Part shown: piece after piece, positions 42,814 to 51,475 of the stretch
Layout of the letters: each line of letters opens with the position of its first letter
How positions within the stretch are numbered: the stretch's first letter is position 1
The notes under the pieces: generated by a model
Seen by the model: only the letters and a program-made list of their open reading frames with translations
What the model was told of the DNA's origin: nothing
The model's database searches: none
Position numbers and translations under genes: made by a program
Source: Streptomyces achromogenes
Lineage (GTDB): Bacteria; Actinomycetota; Actinomycetes; Streptomycetales; Streptomycetaceae
NCBI RefSeq assembly: GCF_030816715.1
Contig: NZ_JAUSYH010000001.1
Coordinates: 5,332,001 to 5,396,000 of the forward strand
DNA: 64,000 bases
Direction of reading: 5' to 3'

Positions 42814-43215
42814 TCAGGCGGCCCGGTAGGCCTGCACCCAGGAACTGTTCTCGAACAGGAGCCGGTACCGGGTGCCGTCGCGCACGTCGGTGGCGACGAC
42901 CGTCCAGTCGCTGTCGACCCTCGTGTAGTTGCTCTGGCAGTACGAGGGCGACGAGCTCGGGTAGAAGCACACCTTGACGTTGCGGTAGGGGGTGATCAGC
43001 AGGTTGGCGATCTTGACGTTGATGTCGTTGCACCGGGAGGTCGTCGTGTACGTGCCGGAGCTGGGGTGGTAGCGGCTCTCGCCGGAGAAGTAGGTCGCGC
43101 CGTCGTAGCAGGTCGCGGCACTCGCGGGGGTACCGCCGGCCAGGACGCCCGCGCTCGCGAGAGTGAACGCCGCAGTGAGGGTGGCGGCCGCTTTGCGCAC
43201 CGTGTGTCCGGACAT
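42814..43215 (-). CDS. Small secreted Cys-containing protein
   Basis: 133 residues. Signal peptide RKAAATLTAAFTLASAGVLAGGTPASAA, then a mature domain of about 100 residues rich in Tyr, Ser and Thr with four Cys (TCYDG, SRCNDI, KVCFYP, SYCQSN) that could form two disulfides. The strand-rich pattern with WTVVATDV and GTRYRLLFEN suggests a small beta sandwich. Function unknown. Confidence 0.78.
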   Translation of the reverse strand: MSGHTVRKAAATLTAAFTLASAGVLAGGTPASAATCYDGATYFSGESRYHPSSGTYTTTSRCNDINVKIANLLITPYRNVKVCFYPSSSPSYCQSNYTRVDSDWTVVATDVRDGTRYRLLFENSSWVQAYRAA

Positions 43216-43355
43216 GATCTTTTCCCCCTGTTTGTCGGAAGCCTTCTGCTGCGCAGCCGGTCGCTCTGTGCAGTCGGTCGCGCTCAGAGTAGGAGGCCCG
43301 ACGCCGGAGGGGTCCCTGGAACTTTCCAGGTATGCCGGTCCCGCGCGTGACCTCG

Positions 43356-44864
43356 TCACCGGCTCGGCGGCGTGGAGGGTCGTCCGTCGCCCCCGTCGCC
43401 CCCGTCGCCGCAGTGTGCGATGAACCGGTGGGACAGGGGCGCGTACGTGCCGGCCAGATTGCCCTGGGCGCGCTGGGAGGTGCAGCCGGTGCGCAAGCGG
43501 CTGCGGGGGCGGGTGACGTCCGCTCCGACGGGGGTGTAGTCGCGGCCCCGGTAGTAGGCGACGCCGCCCAGGTCCGTGGAGTCGTCGGCGTTGTAGTAGA
43601 TCGACCTCACCGGGCGGTCGGCGGTCCACATGCAGGTTTCCCGGCCGGACAGCCAGTCGGGGTCGCTGTCCTCCCACGCGCACATCTCGCCGTTGCCGTT
43701 CTGCTCGCTGAAGAAGCAGACGGACGCGTACGGGCAGCGGTGGTAGCCGTACGACGGGCCGCTGTCCCGCAGGGTCGCGTACGTGACGCCCCCGGCTGCG
43801 GCCAGGAGCGCCCCGGCGACGGCGCCGACCAGGGCGGGACCGCGCCGTCTGCGCGTGCGCGACCAGGGCGAGCGGAGCAGGCGGGAGAGGCGGCCCAGGC
43901 GAGCCGGACGGGGTAACCAGGCCGGACGCGCCGGGCGGGCGGAGTCGGTGACGCCCGCCGCCGCCTCCACGCGGCGCAGGAGCGCGCCGGTGTCATGGAC
44001 GAGCCGGTCTCGGTGGGTGCGGGACAGGCAGTCGGTGACGATCTGCCGCCAGTCGGCCGGGAGCCGGGGCGAGAGGCGCAGTTCCTCCGCACCCCGGGCG
44101 TATCGCACCGCCGCGTCGCTGCGGGCCTCGGCCGACGCGCCCGGCAACGGGTACGAGCCGGTGAGGACCACGTGCGCCAGGACCCCGTAGGCCCAGACGT
44201 CGGCGGTGGGGCGGACCGGCGTGCCGCGTTCGCTGACCTCGGGCCACAGCAGTTCGGGCGGGGTGTAGTCCTGCGTGGCGAAGGCGAGCGAGTAGGCGTG
44301 GGTGCCTTCGAGTTCGGCGGCCGTGTTGAAATCGGCCAGGCGTACCGAACCGTCCTTCATCAGCAGGACGTTGCCCGGTTTCAGGTCGCCGTGGACCCAG
44401 CCGGCGCGGTGCAACTGGCTCAGGCCCGCACAGACCTGGGCGAGCAGCTCGGGTCCGGCTTCCGGGACCGGATCGCGGTCGAGCAGGGCGTCCACAGAGC
44501 CCTCGGCCCGCTCCAGGACGAGCACGGTGGCGCCGTCGAGTTCGGGACGGTCCGGGTCCTCGACAGTGAGCGTCTCGTGCATGCGGATCAGCCGGGGCGC
44601 CCGGATCCGCTGGAGCAACTCGACCTCTCGTGCGGCCAGTTCCCGCAGGTGGTGCAGTTGGCGGGGGGTGCGCGTGCCGGTCGGCAGGAACTTCAGCGCC
44701 GCGACCGGCGGCAGCGCGGCGCCGGGCCGGGTGTTCCTGGCCGCGTACACGGTCGCGAAGGAGCCGGACGCGAGGGGCTCGCGCACCTCCCAGCGGCCGA
44801 CCCGGTAGCCCTTCGGGACGGGCACGGTGTGCGGTCCGTGGGACCCGCGCGTCCGACCGGTCAC
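43356..44864 (-). CDS. Transmembrane Ser/Thr kinase-like protein with I36-like outer domain
   Basis: 502 residues. Kinase domain 22-300: glycine loop LASGSFATVY, Lys58 (ALKF), catalytic loop WVHGDLKPGNVLL (Asp160, Asn165), metal loop LADFN (Asn in place of the usual Gly) and TPPELLW. A basic juxtamembrane stretch, one span (342-365) and an exterior of about 137 residues follow, with six Cys. CPYASVCFFSEQNGNGEMCAW and SIYYNADDSTD match the peptidase inhibitor I36/beta-gamma-crystallin-like pattern. The GTG overlaps the stop of the FHA gene (GTGA). Probably senses something outside and signals through the FHA partner. Confidence 0.85.
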   Translation of the reverse strand: MTGRTRGSHGPHTVPVPKGYRVGRWEVREPLASGSFATVYAARNTRPGAALPPVAALKFLPTGTRTPRQLHHLRELAAREVELLQRIRAPRLIRMHETLTVEDPDRPELDGATVLVLERAEGSVDALLDRDPVPEAGPELLAQVCAGLSQLHRAGWVHGDLKPGNVLLMKDGSVRLADFNTAAELEGTHAYSLAFATQDYTPPELLWPEVSERGTPVRPTADVWAYGVLAHVVLTGSYPLPGASAEARSDAAVRYARGAEELRLSPRLPADWRQIVTDCLSRTHRDRLVHDTGALLRRVEAAAGVTDSARPARPAWLPRPARLGRLSRLLRSPWSRTRRRRGPALVGAVAGALLAAAGGVTYATLRDSGPSYGYHRCPYASVCFFSEQNGNGEMCAWEDSDPDWLSGRETCMWTADRPVRSIYYNADDSTDLGGVAYYRGRDYTPVGADVTRPRSRLRTGCTSQRAQGNLAGTYAPLSHRFIAHCGDGGDGGDGRPSTPPSR

Positions 44865-45604
44865 CGGCCCGCACCGCTCAGGGACGGGGTGAGCACCCCG
44901 AGGTCGTCCTCGCGGACCAGGTCGAACCGGAGCGCCAGGGACACCAGCGACTCCTTCCGGCCGTTGAAGCGCCGGCCGGGCTCCGGCACGTCCGGGTCGG
45001 GCCGAAGCCGCAGTTTGACCGCGAGGTAGTCGACGTTCCAGTACACGGCGGAGCGGCTGACCCCGGGCCAGACGGGCCGCAATCGGTCCACGAGTTCTTC
45101 CACGGCGGGCGGCGGGGCGTGCGGTTCGCCGCGCAGACGCGGCTCGCACAGGGCGGCCAGGACCGCGAAGTACCGTTTGGTGCGGTCGAGGGAGAACGCC
45201 GCAGCGGTGCGCTCCCCGGACAGCCCGTGGCGGGCGACGCTGCGGAAGGCGTGGCATGGCGCCCAGACCTCGAAGGCGAGCAGATCGCCGCCGGCGGGCA
45301 GGACGACGCGCGAGAACTCGAACGGCACGGGCGCCTCCTGCCGGCCCGGCGCCACCTTCATGTGCTCGCCCGCGCCCTCCGGGTTCTCCACCACGTAGGT
45401 CTGGTCCTCGCTGTGGTTGCTGAGCAGCCAGAACGAACGGTGCGCGGTGATCTCCCCGGCGGCCCGGGGGACTCCCGCGTGAGCGATGACGAGGCCGCCG
45501 CCGTCGCCGGCGGCCCTGCCGAACGTCAGCCGTTCCCCCGTGGAGACCCTGATCTGTTCGGCGGCGCCGTCACACGGCGGTGGCACGACGATGAGGCTGT
45601 ACAT
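44861..45604 (-). CDS. FHA-like domain protein, kinase partner
   Basis: 247 residues, cytoplasmic. Residues 1-110 show an FHA-like sandwich (LTFGRAAGDGGGLVIAH, GEITAHRSFWLLSNHSEDQTYVVEN). The rest is helical (LDRTKRYFAVLAALCEPRL, SRSAVYWNVDYLAVKLRLR), like the winged-helix extension seen in Streptomyces FHA-type partners. FHA domains bind phosphothreonine, fitting the kinase encoded directly downstream with a 4-base overlap. GGAGGAGGGG lies before the ATG. Confidence 0.78.
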   Translation of the reverse strand: MYSLIVVPPPCDGAAEQIRVSTGERLTFGRAAGDGGGLVIAHAGVPRAAGEITAHRSFWLLSNHSEDQTYVVENPEGAGEHMKVAPGRQEAPVPFEFSRVVLPAGGDLLAFEVWAPCHAFRSVARHGLSGERTAAAFSLDRTKRYFAVLAALCEPRLRGEPHAPPPAVEELVDRLRPVWPGVSRSAVYWNVDYLAVKLRLRPDPDVPEPGRRFNGRKESLVSLALRFDLVREDDLGVLTPSLSGAGR

Positions 45605-45762
45605 GGAGTCGTCCCCTCCTCCGATGGCTGGGGGCGAGCCCCCAGCCCGAGGGGGGCAGATTAACGGAGGCTCCGCACGGACCACGAGACTTTCCCCGAC
45701 GTGGTCGGCGGGCGGCGTGCGGGACGCGCGTGGACGGGCGCCGGCGCGCGGGACGTACGGAA

Positions 45763-45793
45763 CGGGGCCGTGTCACGTGGTGACACGGCCCCG
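45763..45793 (-). terminator. Terminator after 45882-46511 gene
   Basis: Perfect 14-bp hairpin CGGGGCCGTGTCAC (45763-45776) with complement at 45780-45793 and a 3-base loop. Confidence 0.7.
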
Positions 45794-45881
45794 TCGAGAG
45801 TGACGAGAAGACGCCGTTGCGGCGCTCACCGACCGGTTCATAGCGCCTCCGGTTCCCGAGCGGTCGACAGCGCGCCCGCGG

Positions 45882-46511
45882 TCAGTAGCGCGGGCGGTTG
45901 AACCAGGCCGAACCGGTCGGGGCGATCATGGCGGCCGCCATGACGCCGCCGAAGCCGATCCACAGCAACGCCCAGATCAGAACCGCGGAGGAGCCGGCGT
46001 CGGCCGCGCCGATCAGGATGAGCAGGCCGAAGAGCGCGCCGAGGATGCCGTAGATCATCGTCGTGATGCGGATGCCCTGTCCGCCCCGGCTGAACTTGAC
46101 GCCCAGGGTGATGGACAAGCCGGCCAGGCCGAGGAAAAGCAACGCCATGACGAAGATGATGCCGGCCGAGGCGTGGCCCAGATCGGAGAAGCTGTTCCCG
46201 CCGAAGGTGTCCTCGCCGGCGTTGGACGCGTCGTTGATGGTCGCGGCGCCGAACATGGCGGAGATGCCGATCAGGGCCTGCACGGCAGCCACGATGTAGA
46301 GCATGACCCGCGCGGTGACCATCAGGCCGGGCATCGACTGTGGCATGGCGTTGCCCCCCGGGTAACCGGGGTACGCCGGTTGCTGCGGGAATCCGTAACC
46401 CGGCGGTGGGCCGGTCGGCGCCGGAGGCTGCTGGGGGTAGCCGTAGCCCGGAGCGGTCGGGGGCTGCTGGGGCGGCGGGCCGTAGGGGTTGTTCGGGTCG
46501 CCGAAACTCAT
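45882..46511 (-). CDS. Pro/Tyr-rich membrane protein
   Basis: 209 residues. The first 60 are Pro/Gly/Gln/Tyr-rich (YGPPPQQPP, YGYPQQPPAP repeats), followed by four membrane helices (VMLYIVAAVQALIGISAMFG, AGIIFVMALLFLGLAGLSITLG, MIYGILGALFGLLILIG, AVLIWALLWIGFGGVMAAAMIA). Such Pro-rich heads on small membrane proteins are common in actinobacteria; function unknown. GAAGGACC precedes the ATG. Confidence 0.8.
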   Translation of the reverse strand: MSFGDPNNPYGPPPQQPPTAPGYGYPQQPPAPTGPPPGYGFPQQPAYPGYPGGNAMPQSMPGLMVTARVMLYIVAAVQALIGISAMFGAATINDASNAGEDTFGGNSFSDLGHASAGIIFVMALLFLGLAGLSITLGVKFSRGGQGIRITTMIYGILGALFGLLILIGAADAGSSAVLIWALLWIGFGGVMAAAMIAPTGSAWFNRPRY

Positions 46512-46678
46512 GGCGGTCCTTCCTCCGTTGCGTTCGAGTGCGGGGACGCGCGGCCTGGCTCGGAGGAAAGTTCTACAGATGCGGTCCGTCCCCCCGGTAC
46601 TGCCCGCGGCACTGTGCCGTCAATCGTTCTGCAATGGCCGGTTTGTTGTCCAGCCGCATTCCGCGGCAAAGAGCATGT

Positions 46679-46696
46679 GTTGTGCAAGTGCAACAT
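46679..46696. promoter_or_regulatory. Near-palindrome upstream of folD
   Basis: TGTTGTGCAAGTGCAACA, arms TGTTG/CAACA, in the 283-base gap between the Pro-rich membrane gene and folD. Possible operator. Confidence 0.25.
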
Positions 46697-46794
46697 CAAC
46701 GATCACGTCCGCACACCTGACGGCCCCAGCCGCCGCCTCCGTACGGGTTCACCCGGATTGGAACCGGGAGGCCGTCATCCGAGAGGATGGGACC

Positions 46795-47649
46795 ATGACC
46801 GCCCAGATTCTCGATGGCAAGGCCACCGCAGCCGAGATCAAGTCCGATCTGACCGCCCGAGTGGCGGCGCTGAAGGAGAAGGGCGTGACGCCCGGCCTCG
46901 GCACGATCCTCGTCGGCGCCGATCCCGGCAGCCAGAAGTACGTGGCCGGCAAGCACCGCGACTGCGCCGAGGTCGGCATCGCGTCCATCCAGCTCGAGCT
47001 GCCCGACACGGCCACCCAGGAGGAGATCGAGGCGGTCGTCCGCGGACTGAACGACGACCCCGCCTGCACCGGTTACATCGTCCAGCTCCCGCTGCCCAGG
47101 GGCATCGACGAGAACCGGATCCTGGAGCTGATGGACCCGGCGAAGGACGCCGACGGCCTGCACCCGACGAACCTCGGCCGGCTGGTCCTCAACGAGCCCG
47201 CCCCATTGCCCTGCACCCCCAACGGCGTGCTCACGCTGCTGCGCCGGTACGGCGTGGAGATCAAGGGCGCGGAGGTCGTGGTGATCGGCCGTGGCGTCAC
47301 CATCGGCCGTTCGATGCCGCTGCTGCTGACCCGGCGCAGCGAGAACGCCACGGTGACGCAGTGCCACACCGGCACCCGGGACCTCTCGGCGCACCTGAAG
47401 CGGGCCGACGTCATCGTCGCCGCCGCCGGCTCCGCCCACCTGGTCCGGGCCGAGGACGTCAAGCCGGGCGCGGCGGTGCTCGACGTCGGCGTCTCCCGCA
47501 ACGCGGAGGGGAAGATCGTCGGCGACGTCCACCCGGACGTCCGCGAGGTGGCCGGCTGGGTCTCCCCGAACCCCGGCGGGGTGGGCCCGATGACCCGCGC
47601 CCAGCTGCTCGTCAACGTGGTCGAGGCGGCGGAGCGCAGTGTCGGCTGA
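46795..47649 (+). CDS. folD: Methylene-THF dehydrogenase/cyclohydrolase
   Basis: 284 residues. Interconverts 5,10-methylene-THF, methenyl-THF and 10-formyl-THF, supplying the formyl groups used by PurN and PurH encoded nearby. YVAGKHRDC carries the catalytic Lys; IVQLPLPRGID and KDADGLHPTNLGRL bind folate; GRGVTIGRSMPLLL is the NADP loop; SPNPGGVGPMTRAQLL ends it. GAGAGG lies before the ATG. It overlaps the DUF3017 gene by 11 bases. Confidence 0.97.
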   Translation: MTAQILDGKATAAEIKSDLTARVAALKEKGVTPGLGTILVGADPGSQKYVAGKHRDCAEVGIASIQLELPDTATQEEIEAVVRGLNDDPACTGYIVQLPLPRGIDENRILELMDPAKDADGLHPTNLGRLVLNEPAPLPCTPNGVLTLLRRYGVEIKGAEVVVIGRGVTIGRSMPLLLTRRSENATVTQCHTGTRDLSAHLKRADVIVAAAGSAHLVRAEDVKPGAAVLDVGVSRNAEGKIVGDVHPDVREVAGWVSPNPGGVGPMTRAQLLVNVVEAAERSVG

Positions 47650-48190
47650 CGGCGTCTCCGGGAAGACCGACGACATGGACGGCACCGACGGCCGTATCGC
47701 CGACGGGGGCGACCACCGGGTCGAGCGCGGTGCCGGTGGCGGCGACGAGATCGAGGTGCGGGATCCGATCAGCGCGCCCGACGCCGACGGCGTGCCGCGT
47801 CGCACCACCCGCCGCTTCCCCAAGTTCACCCGGGACACCGCGCGTCCCGAGGGCGCCGGGCGGGCCGCGCCCGGCGACGCGCTGGCCGCCCGGCAGTGGC
47901 CGATCATCGCGGTGCTGGGCATCGTCGCGCTCGGCCTGCTGGTGACCGCGCTCGACCAGTTCCGGATCGGCACCATCCTGATCGGCGTCGGACTGCTGAC
48001 CGGCGCGGTCCTGCGCTGGCTGCTGCCCGGCGTCGGCATGCTCGCGGTGCGCTCCCGCTTCACCGACATCGTGACCTACGGGGTGCTCGGCACGGTCATC
48101 GTCCTGCTGGCGCTGATGGCGCAGCCGGAGCCGTGGCTGCAGATCCCGTTCCTCAAGGACACCCTGCACTTCACGGTCGACAGCAGCTGA
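47639..48190 (+). CDS. DUF3017 membrane protein
   Basis: 183 residues. An acidic, Gly/Asp-rich N-terminal half is followed by three membrane helices (WPIIAVLGIVALGLLVTAL, GTILIGVGLLTGAVLRWLLPG, VTYGVLGTVIVLLALMAQ). Found directly after folD in Streptomyces; function unknown. The GTG overlaps folD by 11 bases, so translation is likely coupled. Confidence 0.88.
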   Translation: MSADGVSGKTDDMDGTDGRIADGGDHRVERGAGGGDEIEVRDPISAPDADGVPRRTTRRFPKFTRDTARPEGAGRAAPGDALAARQWPIIAVLGIVALGLLVTALDQFRIGTILIGVGLLTGAVLRWLLPGVGMLAVRSRFTDIVTYGVLGTVIVLLALMAQPEPWLQIPFLKDTLHFTVDSS

Positions 48191-48202
48191 CGGCACACGA
48201 CC

Positions 48203-48240
48203 GGCGGCCCGTCCTCATCCCCCGAGAAGGACGGGCCGCC
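48203..48240 (+). terminator. folD operon terminator
   Basis: 13-bp hairpin GGCGGCCCGTCCT (48203-48215) with complement at 48228-48240 and a 12-base loop, flanked by a further GGCACAC/GTGTGCC pairing. Confidence 0.8.
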
Positions 48241-48416
48241 GACGTGTGCCACGCTCTCGCATCGCGAACGGCCTGTTCAACAGCTGTCCGGACGCTGTGG
48301 CACGGAAGTGACCGTTCCGCTACCGGGCGCGCGCCCGGGCGCAGTCGCCCCCGGCAGGGGAACCGACCGGCCGCCCCGCGTCGTCCCCTCAACGAACCGA
48401 AGGGAAGGTGGGCGGG

Positions 48417-48875
48417 ATGGGCGCCTGGCAGCCGCTGCCGGACGGGCTGCCGTCGGAGGTACGGCACTTCGTGGAACAGTTGCGGCAGCTCAAGGACGGT
48501 ACGGGCCTCAGCCTGGCCGCGCTCGGTGCGCGCACCGCGTACAGCAAGTCGTCCTGGCAGCGCTATCTCAACGCCGTCCAGCCGCCGCCCCGGCAGGCCG
48601 TCGCCGCGCTGTGCCGGGTGGCGGGACTGGCCGGCGCGGAGGCCGAACGGCACGTCGTCCGCTGGGAGTTGGCGGTCGAGGCCTGGCCGCGGCAGGCGTC
48701 GGCGAACCCGGCCGAGGCCTACGAGGAGGATCCGACGGTCCCCTGGTGGGACCGGCTCGAGGAGCCCGCCCCGCAGCCCGCGCCCGGACCGGCCGGACGG
48801 CTCCTGCTCTACGCGGCCCTGCTCCTGCTGGCGCTGCTGCTGGCCGCCGTCGGAGGCGCGGTCGCCTTCGGCTGA
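48417..48875 (+). CDS. Membrane-anchored helix-turn-helix protein
   Basis: 152 residues. An XRE-like HTH lies at about 10-70 (FVEQLRQLKDGTGLSLAALGARTAYSKSSWQRYLNAVQPPPRQAVAALCRVAG), followed by an acidic Pro/Trp-rich linker and a C-terminal membrane helix (LLLYAALLLLALLLAAVGGAVAF). It probably acts as a membrane-tethered regulator or antitoxin-like protein. ATG 48417 is chosen, with AAGGGAAG 8 bases upstream; GTG 48408 is too close to that site. Confidence 0.78.
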   Translation: MGAWQPLPDGLPSEVRHFVEQLRQLKDGTGLSLAALGARTAYSKSSWQRYLNAVQPPPRQAVAALCRVAGLAGAEAERHVVRWELAVEAWPRQASANPAEAYEEDPTVPWWDRLEEPAPQPAPGPAGRLLLYAALLLLALLLAAVGGAVAFG

Positions 48876-49190
48876 GTGACGGCGACCTCGACGGCGGAGC
48901 CCCGAGGCCGGCGCCGCGCACTCCTGAAAGGGACGCGGGCGGAACCGGCCTGAGAAAAAATGCCGCCCGCACAGGAATAGCCGCCTCCGCTCCGGGAAGG
49001 CGCACCCGTACCCCCACGGGAGTCCGGCGCGACCCGGCACCCCCACACGGCGGTCGCCGATCCCCCTCTCCCGGACCGGCGGCCGCCGCTTCGTGCGGGT
49101 CTCCCGTACGCCGAGAGGCACTCTGTGAAGCGGGCCACACAACCCCGGACGTCCGGCATCCCGGATGCGCGATAGCCTGACCGCTGATCG
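48876..49190. other. Intergenic region before mdh, no gene seen
   Basis: About 315 bases. It contains an 8-bp inverted repeat GCGGGCGG/CCGCCCGC (48935-48942, 48963-48970) whose loop holds GAGAAAAAATG, a weak terminator candidate. The rest is GC-rich with no supported coding frame. Confidence 0.4.
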
Positions 49191-49212
49191 GATCTCTTGA
49201 TACCAAGAGATC
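49191..49212. promoter_or_regulatory. Palindromic operator upstream of mdh
   Basis: GATCTCTTG-ATAC-CAAGAGATC, a perfect 9-bp inverted repeat with a 4-base centre, 64 bases before the mdh ATG. The size and AT content suit a MarR- or TetR-type dimer. Confidence 0.55.
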
Positions 49213-49276
49213 GATCATTTGTACGTCCCACCCGGGGCAGGGACGCCCCACCGACAGCTGTCATACGGAGAACGCC

Positions 49277-50266
49277 ATGACCCGCACTCCCGTGAACGTC
49301 ACCGTGACCGGCGCGGCCGGCCAGATCGGTTACGCCCTGCTCTTCCGCATCGCCTCCGGCCAGCTGCTCGGCGCGGACGTGCCCGTCAGGCTGCGCCTGC
49401 TGGAGATCACCCCGGCGCTCAAGGCCGCCGAGGGCACCGCCATGGAACTGGACGACTGCGCGTTCCCGCTGCTCCAGGGCATCGACATCACCGACGACGC
49501 CAACGTCGCCTTCGACGGCGCCAACGTGGCCCTCCTCGTCGGCGCCCGCCCGCGCACCAAGGGCATGGAGCGCGGTGACCTCCTCGAGGCCAACGGCGGC
49601 ATCTTCAAGCCGCAGGGCAAGGCCATCAACGACCACGCCGCGGACGACATCAAGGTCCTCGTCGTCGGCAACCCGGCCAACACCAACGCCCTGATCGCCC
49701 AGGCCGCCGCCCCGGACGTACCGGCCGAGCGTTTCACCGCGATGACCCGTCTCGACCACAACCGCGCGCTGACCCAGCTCGCGAAGAAGACGGGCTCGAC
49801 GGTCGCCGACATCAAGCGCCTGACGATCTGGGGCAACCACTCCGCCACCCAGTACCCGGACATCTTCCACGCCACGATCGCCGGCAAGAACGCCGCCGAG
49901 GTCGTCAACGACGAGAAGTGGCTGGCCGAGGACTTCATCCCGACCGTCGCCAAGCGCGGCGCGGCCATCATCGACGCCCGTGGCGCGTCCTCCGCCGCGT
50001 CGGCCGCCAACGCCGCGATCGACCACGTGCACACGTGGGTGAACGGCACGGCGGACGGCGACTGGGCCTCCATGGGCATCCCGTCGGACGGCTCCTACGG
50101 CGTCCCGGAGGGCCTGATCTCCTCCTTCCCGGTCACCGTGAAGGACGGCGTCTACGAGATCGTCCAGGGCCTGGACGTCAACGAGTTCTCCCGCGCCCGC
50201 ATCGACGCGTCGGTGCAGGAGCTGGCGGAGGAGCGCGAGGCGGTTCGCGCACTCGGCCTGATCTGA
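49277..50266 (+). CDS. mdh: Malate dehydrogenase
   Basis: 329 residues, NAD-dependent, TCA cycle. TGAAGQIGYALLFRIASGQLLG is the dinucleotide fold; ARPRTKGMERGDLL is the mobile substrate loop with its Arg; VVGNPANTNALI and MTRLDHNRAL hold substrate Arg/Asp; IWGNHSATQYPD carries the catalytic His. The two-domain type common in high-GC Gram-positives. GGAG lies 8 bases before the ATG. Confidence 0.97.
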   Translation: MTRTPVNVTVTGAAGQIGYALLFRIASGQLLGADVPVRLRLLEITPALKAAEGTAMELDDCAFPLLQGIDITDDANVAFDGANVALLVGARPRTKGMERGDLLEANGGIFKPQGKAINDHAADDIKVLVVGNPANTNALIAQAAAPDVPAERFTAMTRLDHNRALTQLAKKTGSTVADIKRLTIWGNHSATQYPDIFHATIAGKNAAEVVNDEKWLAEDFIPTVAKRGAAIIDARGASSAASAANAAIDHVHTWVNGTADGDWASMGIPSDGSYGVPEGLISSFPVTVKDGVYEIVQGLDVNEFSRARIDASVQELAEEREAVRALGLI

Positions 50267-50283
50267 GCCCGACCTGAACGCAA

Positions 50284-50320
50284 AGCGATCCCCGGACGGT
50301 TGGACCGTCCGGGGATCGCT
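50284..50320. terminator. mdh terminator
   Basis: Perfect 17-bp hairpin AGCGATCCCCGGACGGT (50284-50300) with complement at 50304-50320 and a 3-base loop, between convergent mdh and DUF397 genes. Confidence 0.88.
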
Positions 50321-50337
50321 CGCGTTCGCCTGCGCGT

Positions 50338-50535
50338 TCAGCTCTGCTTGAGGGCGTCCAGGAAGCTCGCCCACGCGCCGAGCCCGAAGAGGACCGCTCC
50401 GCGCTCGGGGGTCTTGCTGTCCCGGACCGGGACGACGGCCGGGATGTGATCGGCGACTTCGAGGCACGCTCCTCCGTCGGGGTTGCTGTAGCTGGACTTG
50501 CGCCAGGTGACGTTGCTCAGGTCGATGGCTCGCAC
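50338..50535 (-). CDS. DUF397 protein
   Basis: 65 residues with the full family pattern: WRKSSYSNPDGGACLEVAD, VPVRDSK, FGLGAWASFL. These proteins pair with an adjacent HTH/DUF5753 regulator in Streptomyces, in toxin-antitoxin-like or bldB-type modules. Its GTG start lies 19 bases inside the end of that regulator, implying coupled translation. Confidence 0.92.
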   Translation of the reverse strand: MRAIDLSNVTWRKSSYSNPDGGACLEVADHIPAVVPVRDSKTPERGAVLFGLGAWASFLDALKQS

Positions 50536-51359
50536 GGCACTTCCTCCAACATTCGCATGATGAACTTCCGTGACTCGGCTGGGGAAAGCGCCTGGTCACG
50601 CATCGCATCGTAACGCCGTAGAAGTAGCTCAACTGCTCGGATTTCCTCGACCAGTTCGCCCCGGTGAGCGGTCTCCGCGTACGCCACGGTGACGCCGTCG
50701 GGCAGCCGGAGGAACATCATGTCGGTGCTGACCAGTCCGTGAAGACCGGCGCACAGCGGTAGCACCTGGAGAGTGACATTCGGGCGCTCGCAGACCTCGA
50801 GCAGGTACTCCAGCTGTTCCCGCCACTCCTGAGGCATGCGCAGTGGCGTACGCAGGACCGCCTCGGAGACGATGGCGCGGAAGGGTGGCGCGTCCTCTCC
50901 CTCCAGCAACTTCCTTCGGCCCGTGCGGGCTTCGACCTGCTGGTCCAGCTCTGGCCCCTTGAGTCCGCCCAGCGTGAGAACCTCACGCGCGTACTCCGCC
51001 GTCTGCAGCAGGCCATGCACGGTGCTCACGCCGTAGTGCCACAGGCTCAGCGCCTCCGCCTCCAGGTCCATGTACCTGCGGTACTGCTCCTTGAACTGAC
51101 TGTTGTCGCCCATCGCGACTTCCCACAGGGCCAGCAGCAGTCCCGGCGTTCCGTAATGCGTGTCCAGTGCTTCGACGACCTCGGGGCTGCCCAGGTTCGT
51201 CCCGCTCTCCATCTTGCCGAGCGTGGACGCGTCCCAGCCCAGGCGCTCGGCCAGCTCCCGCAGGCTCTCGCCGCGGCCGTTGCGCAGCAGCCGCAGCTCC
51301 TCGGCGAAGCGTTTGCGGGGCTGTTGGCTGCGGCCGGTGACCACTCGTCTCGCAGGCAT
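50517..51359 (-). CDS. Scr1/DUF5753-type HTH regulator
   Basis: 280 residues. An N-terminal HTH_31/XRE domain (RFAEELRLLRNGRGESLRELAERLGWDASTLGKMESG) is followed by a DUF5753 domain (EAEALSLWHYGVSTVHGLLQTAEYAREVL ... VTLQVLPLCAGLHG). Pairs with the DUF397 protein downstream. AAGGAG lies before the ATG. It diverges from the betaine operon, with overlapping opposed promoters between them. Confidence 0.93.
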   Translation of the reverse strand: MPARRVVTGRSQQPRKRFAEELRLLRNGRGESLRELAERLGWDASTLGKMESGTNLGSPEVVEALDTHYGTPGLLLALWEVAMGDNSQFKEQYRRYMDLEAEALSLWHYGVSTVHGLLQTAEYAREVLTLGGLKGPELDQQVEARTGRRKLLEGEDAPPFRAIVSEAVLRTPLRMPQEWREQLEYLLEVCERPNVTLQVLPLCAGLHGLVSTDMMFLRLPDGVTVAYAETAHRGELVEEIRAVELLLRRYDAMRDQALSPAESRKFIMRMLEEVPCEPST

Positions 51360-51411
51360 GGGGCGACTCCTTCGCGGCTCTGCGTGGCGGCAGGAACACG
51401 AAGGGTAATTC

Positions 51412-51427
51412 AACTCTCCGTGGAGTT
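51412..51427. promoter_or_regulatory. Inverted repeat between HTH gene and betaine operon
   Basis: AACTC-TCCGTG-GAGTT. It overlaps the -35 box of the plus-strand promoter and lies just past the predicted minus-strand start, so a bound protein could block both. Confidence 0.4.
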
Positions 51428-51454
51428 CAGTCCACTCGGTCGTCCCGATACTAT
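51426..51454 (+). promoter_or_regulatory. Promoter reading toward betaine operon
   Basis: TTCAGT at 51426-51431, a 17-base spacer, TACTAT at 51449-51454; predicted leader about 145 bases. Confidence 0.45.
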
Positions 51455-51475
51455 TTGTCCGCTTATGCGAGCAAG
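51448..51475 (-). promoter_or_regulatory. Promoter of HTH/DUF397 pair
   Basis: TAGTAT at 51448-51453 with TTGCTC at 51469-51474 (short 15-base spacer). The -10 box shares its bases with the opposed promoter at 51426-51454. Confidence 0.4.
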
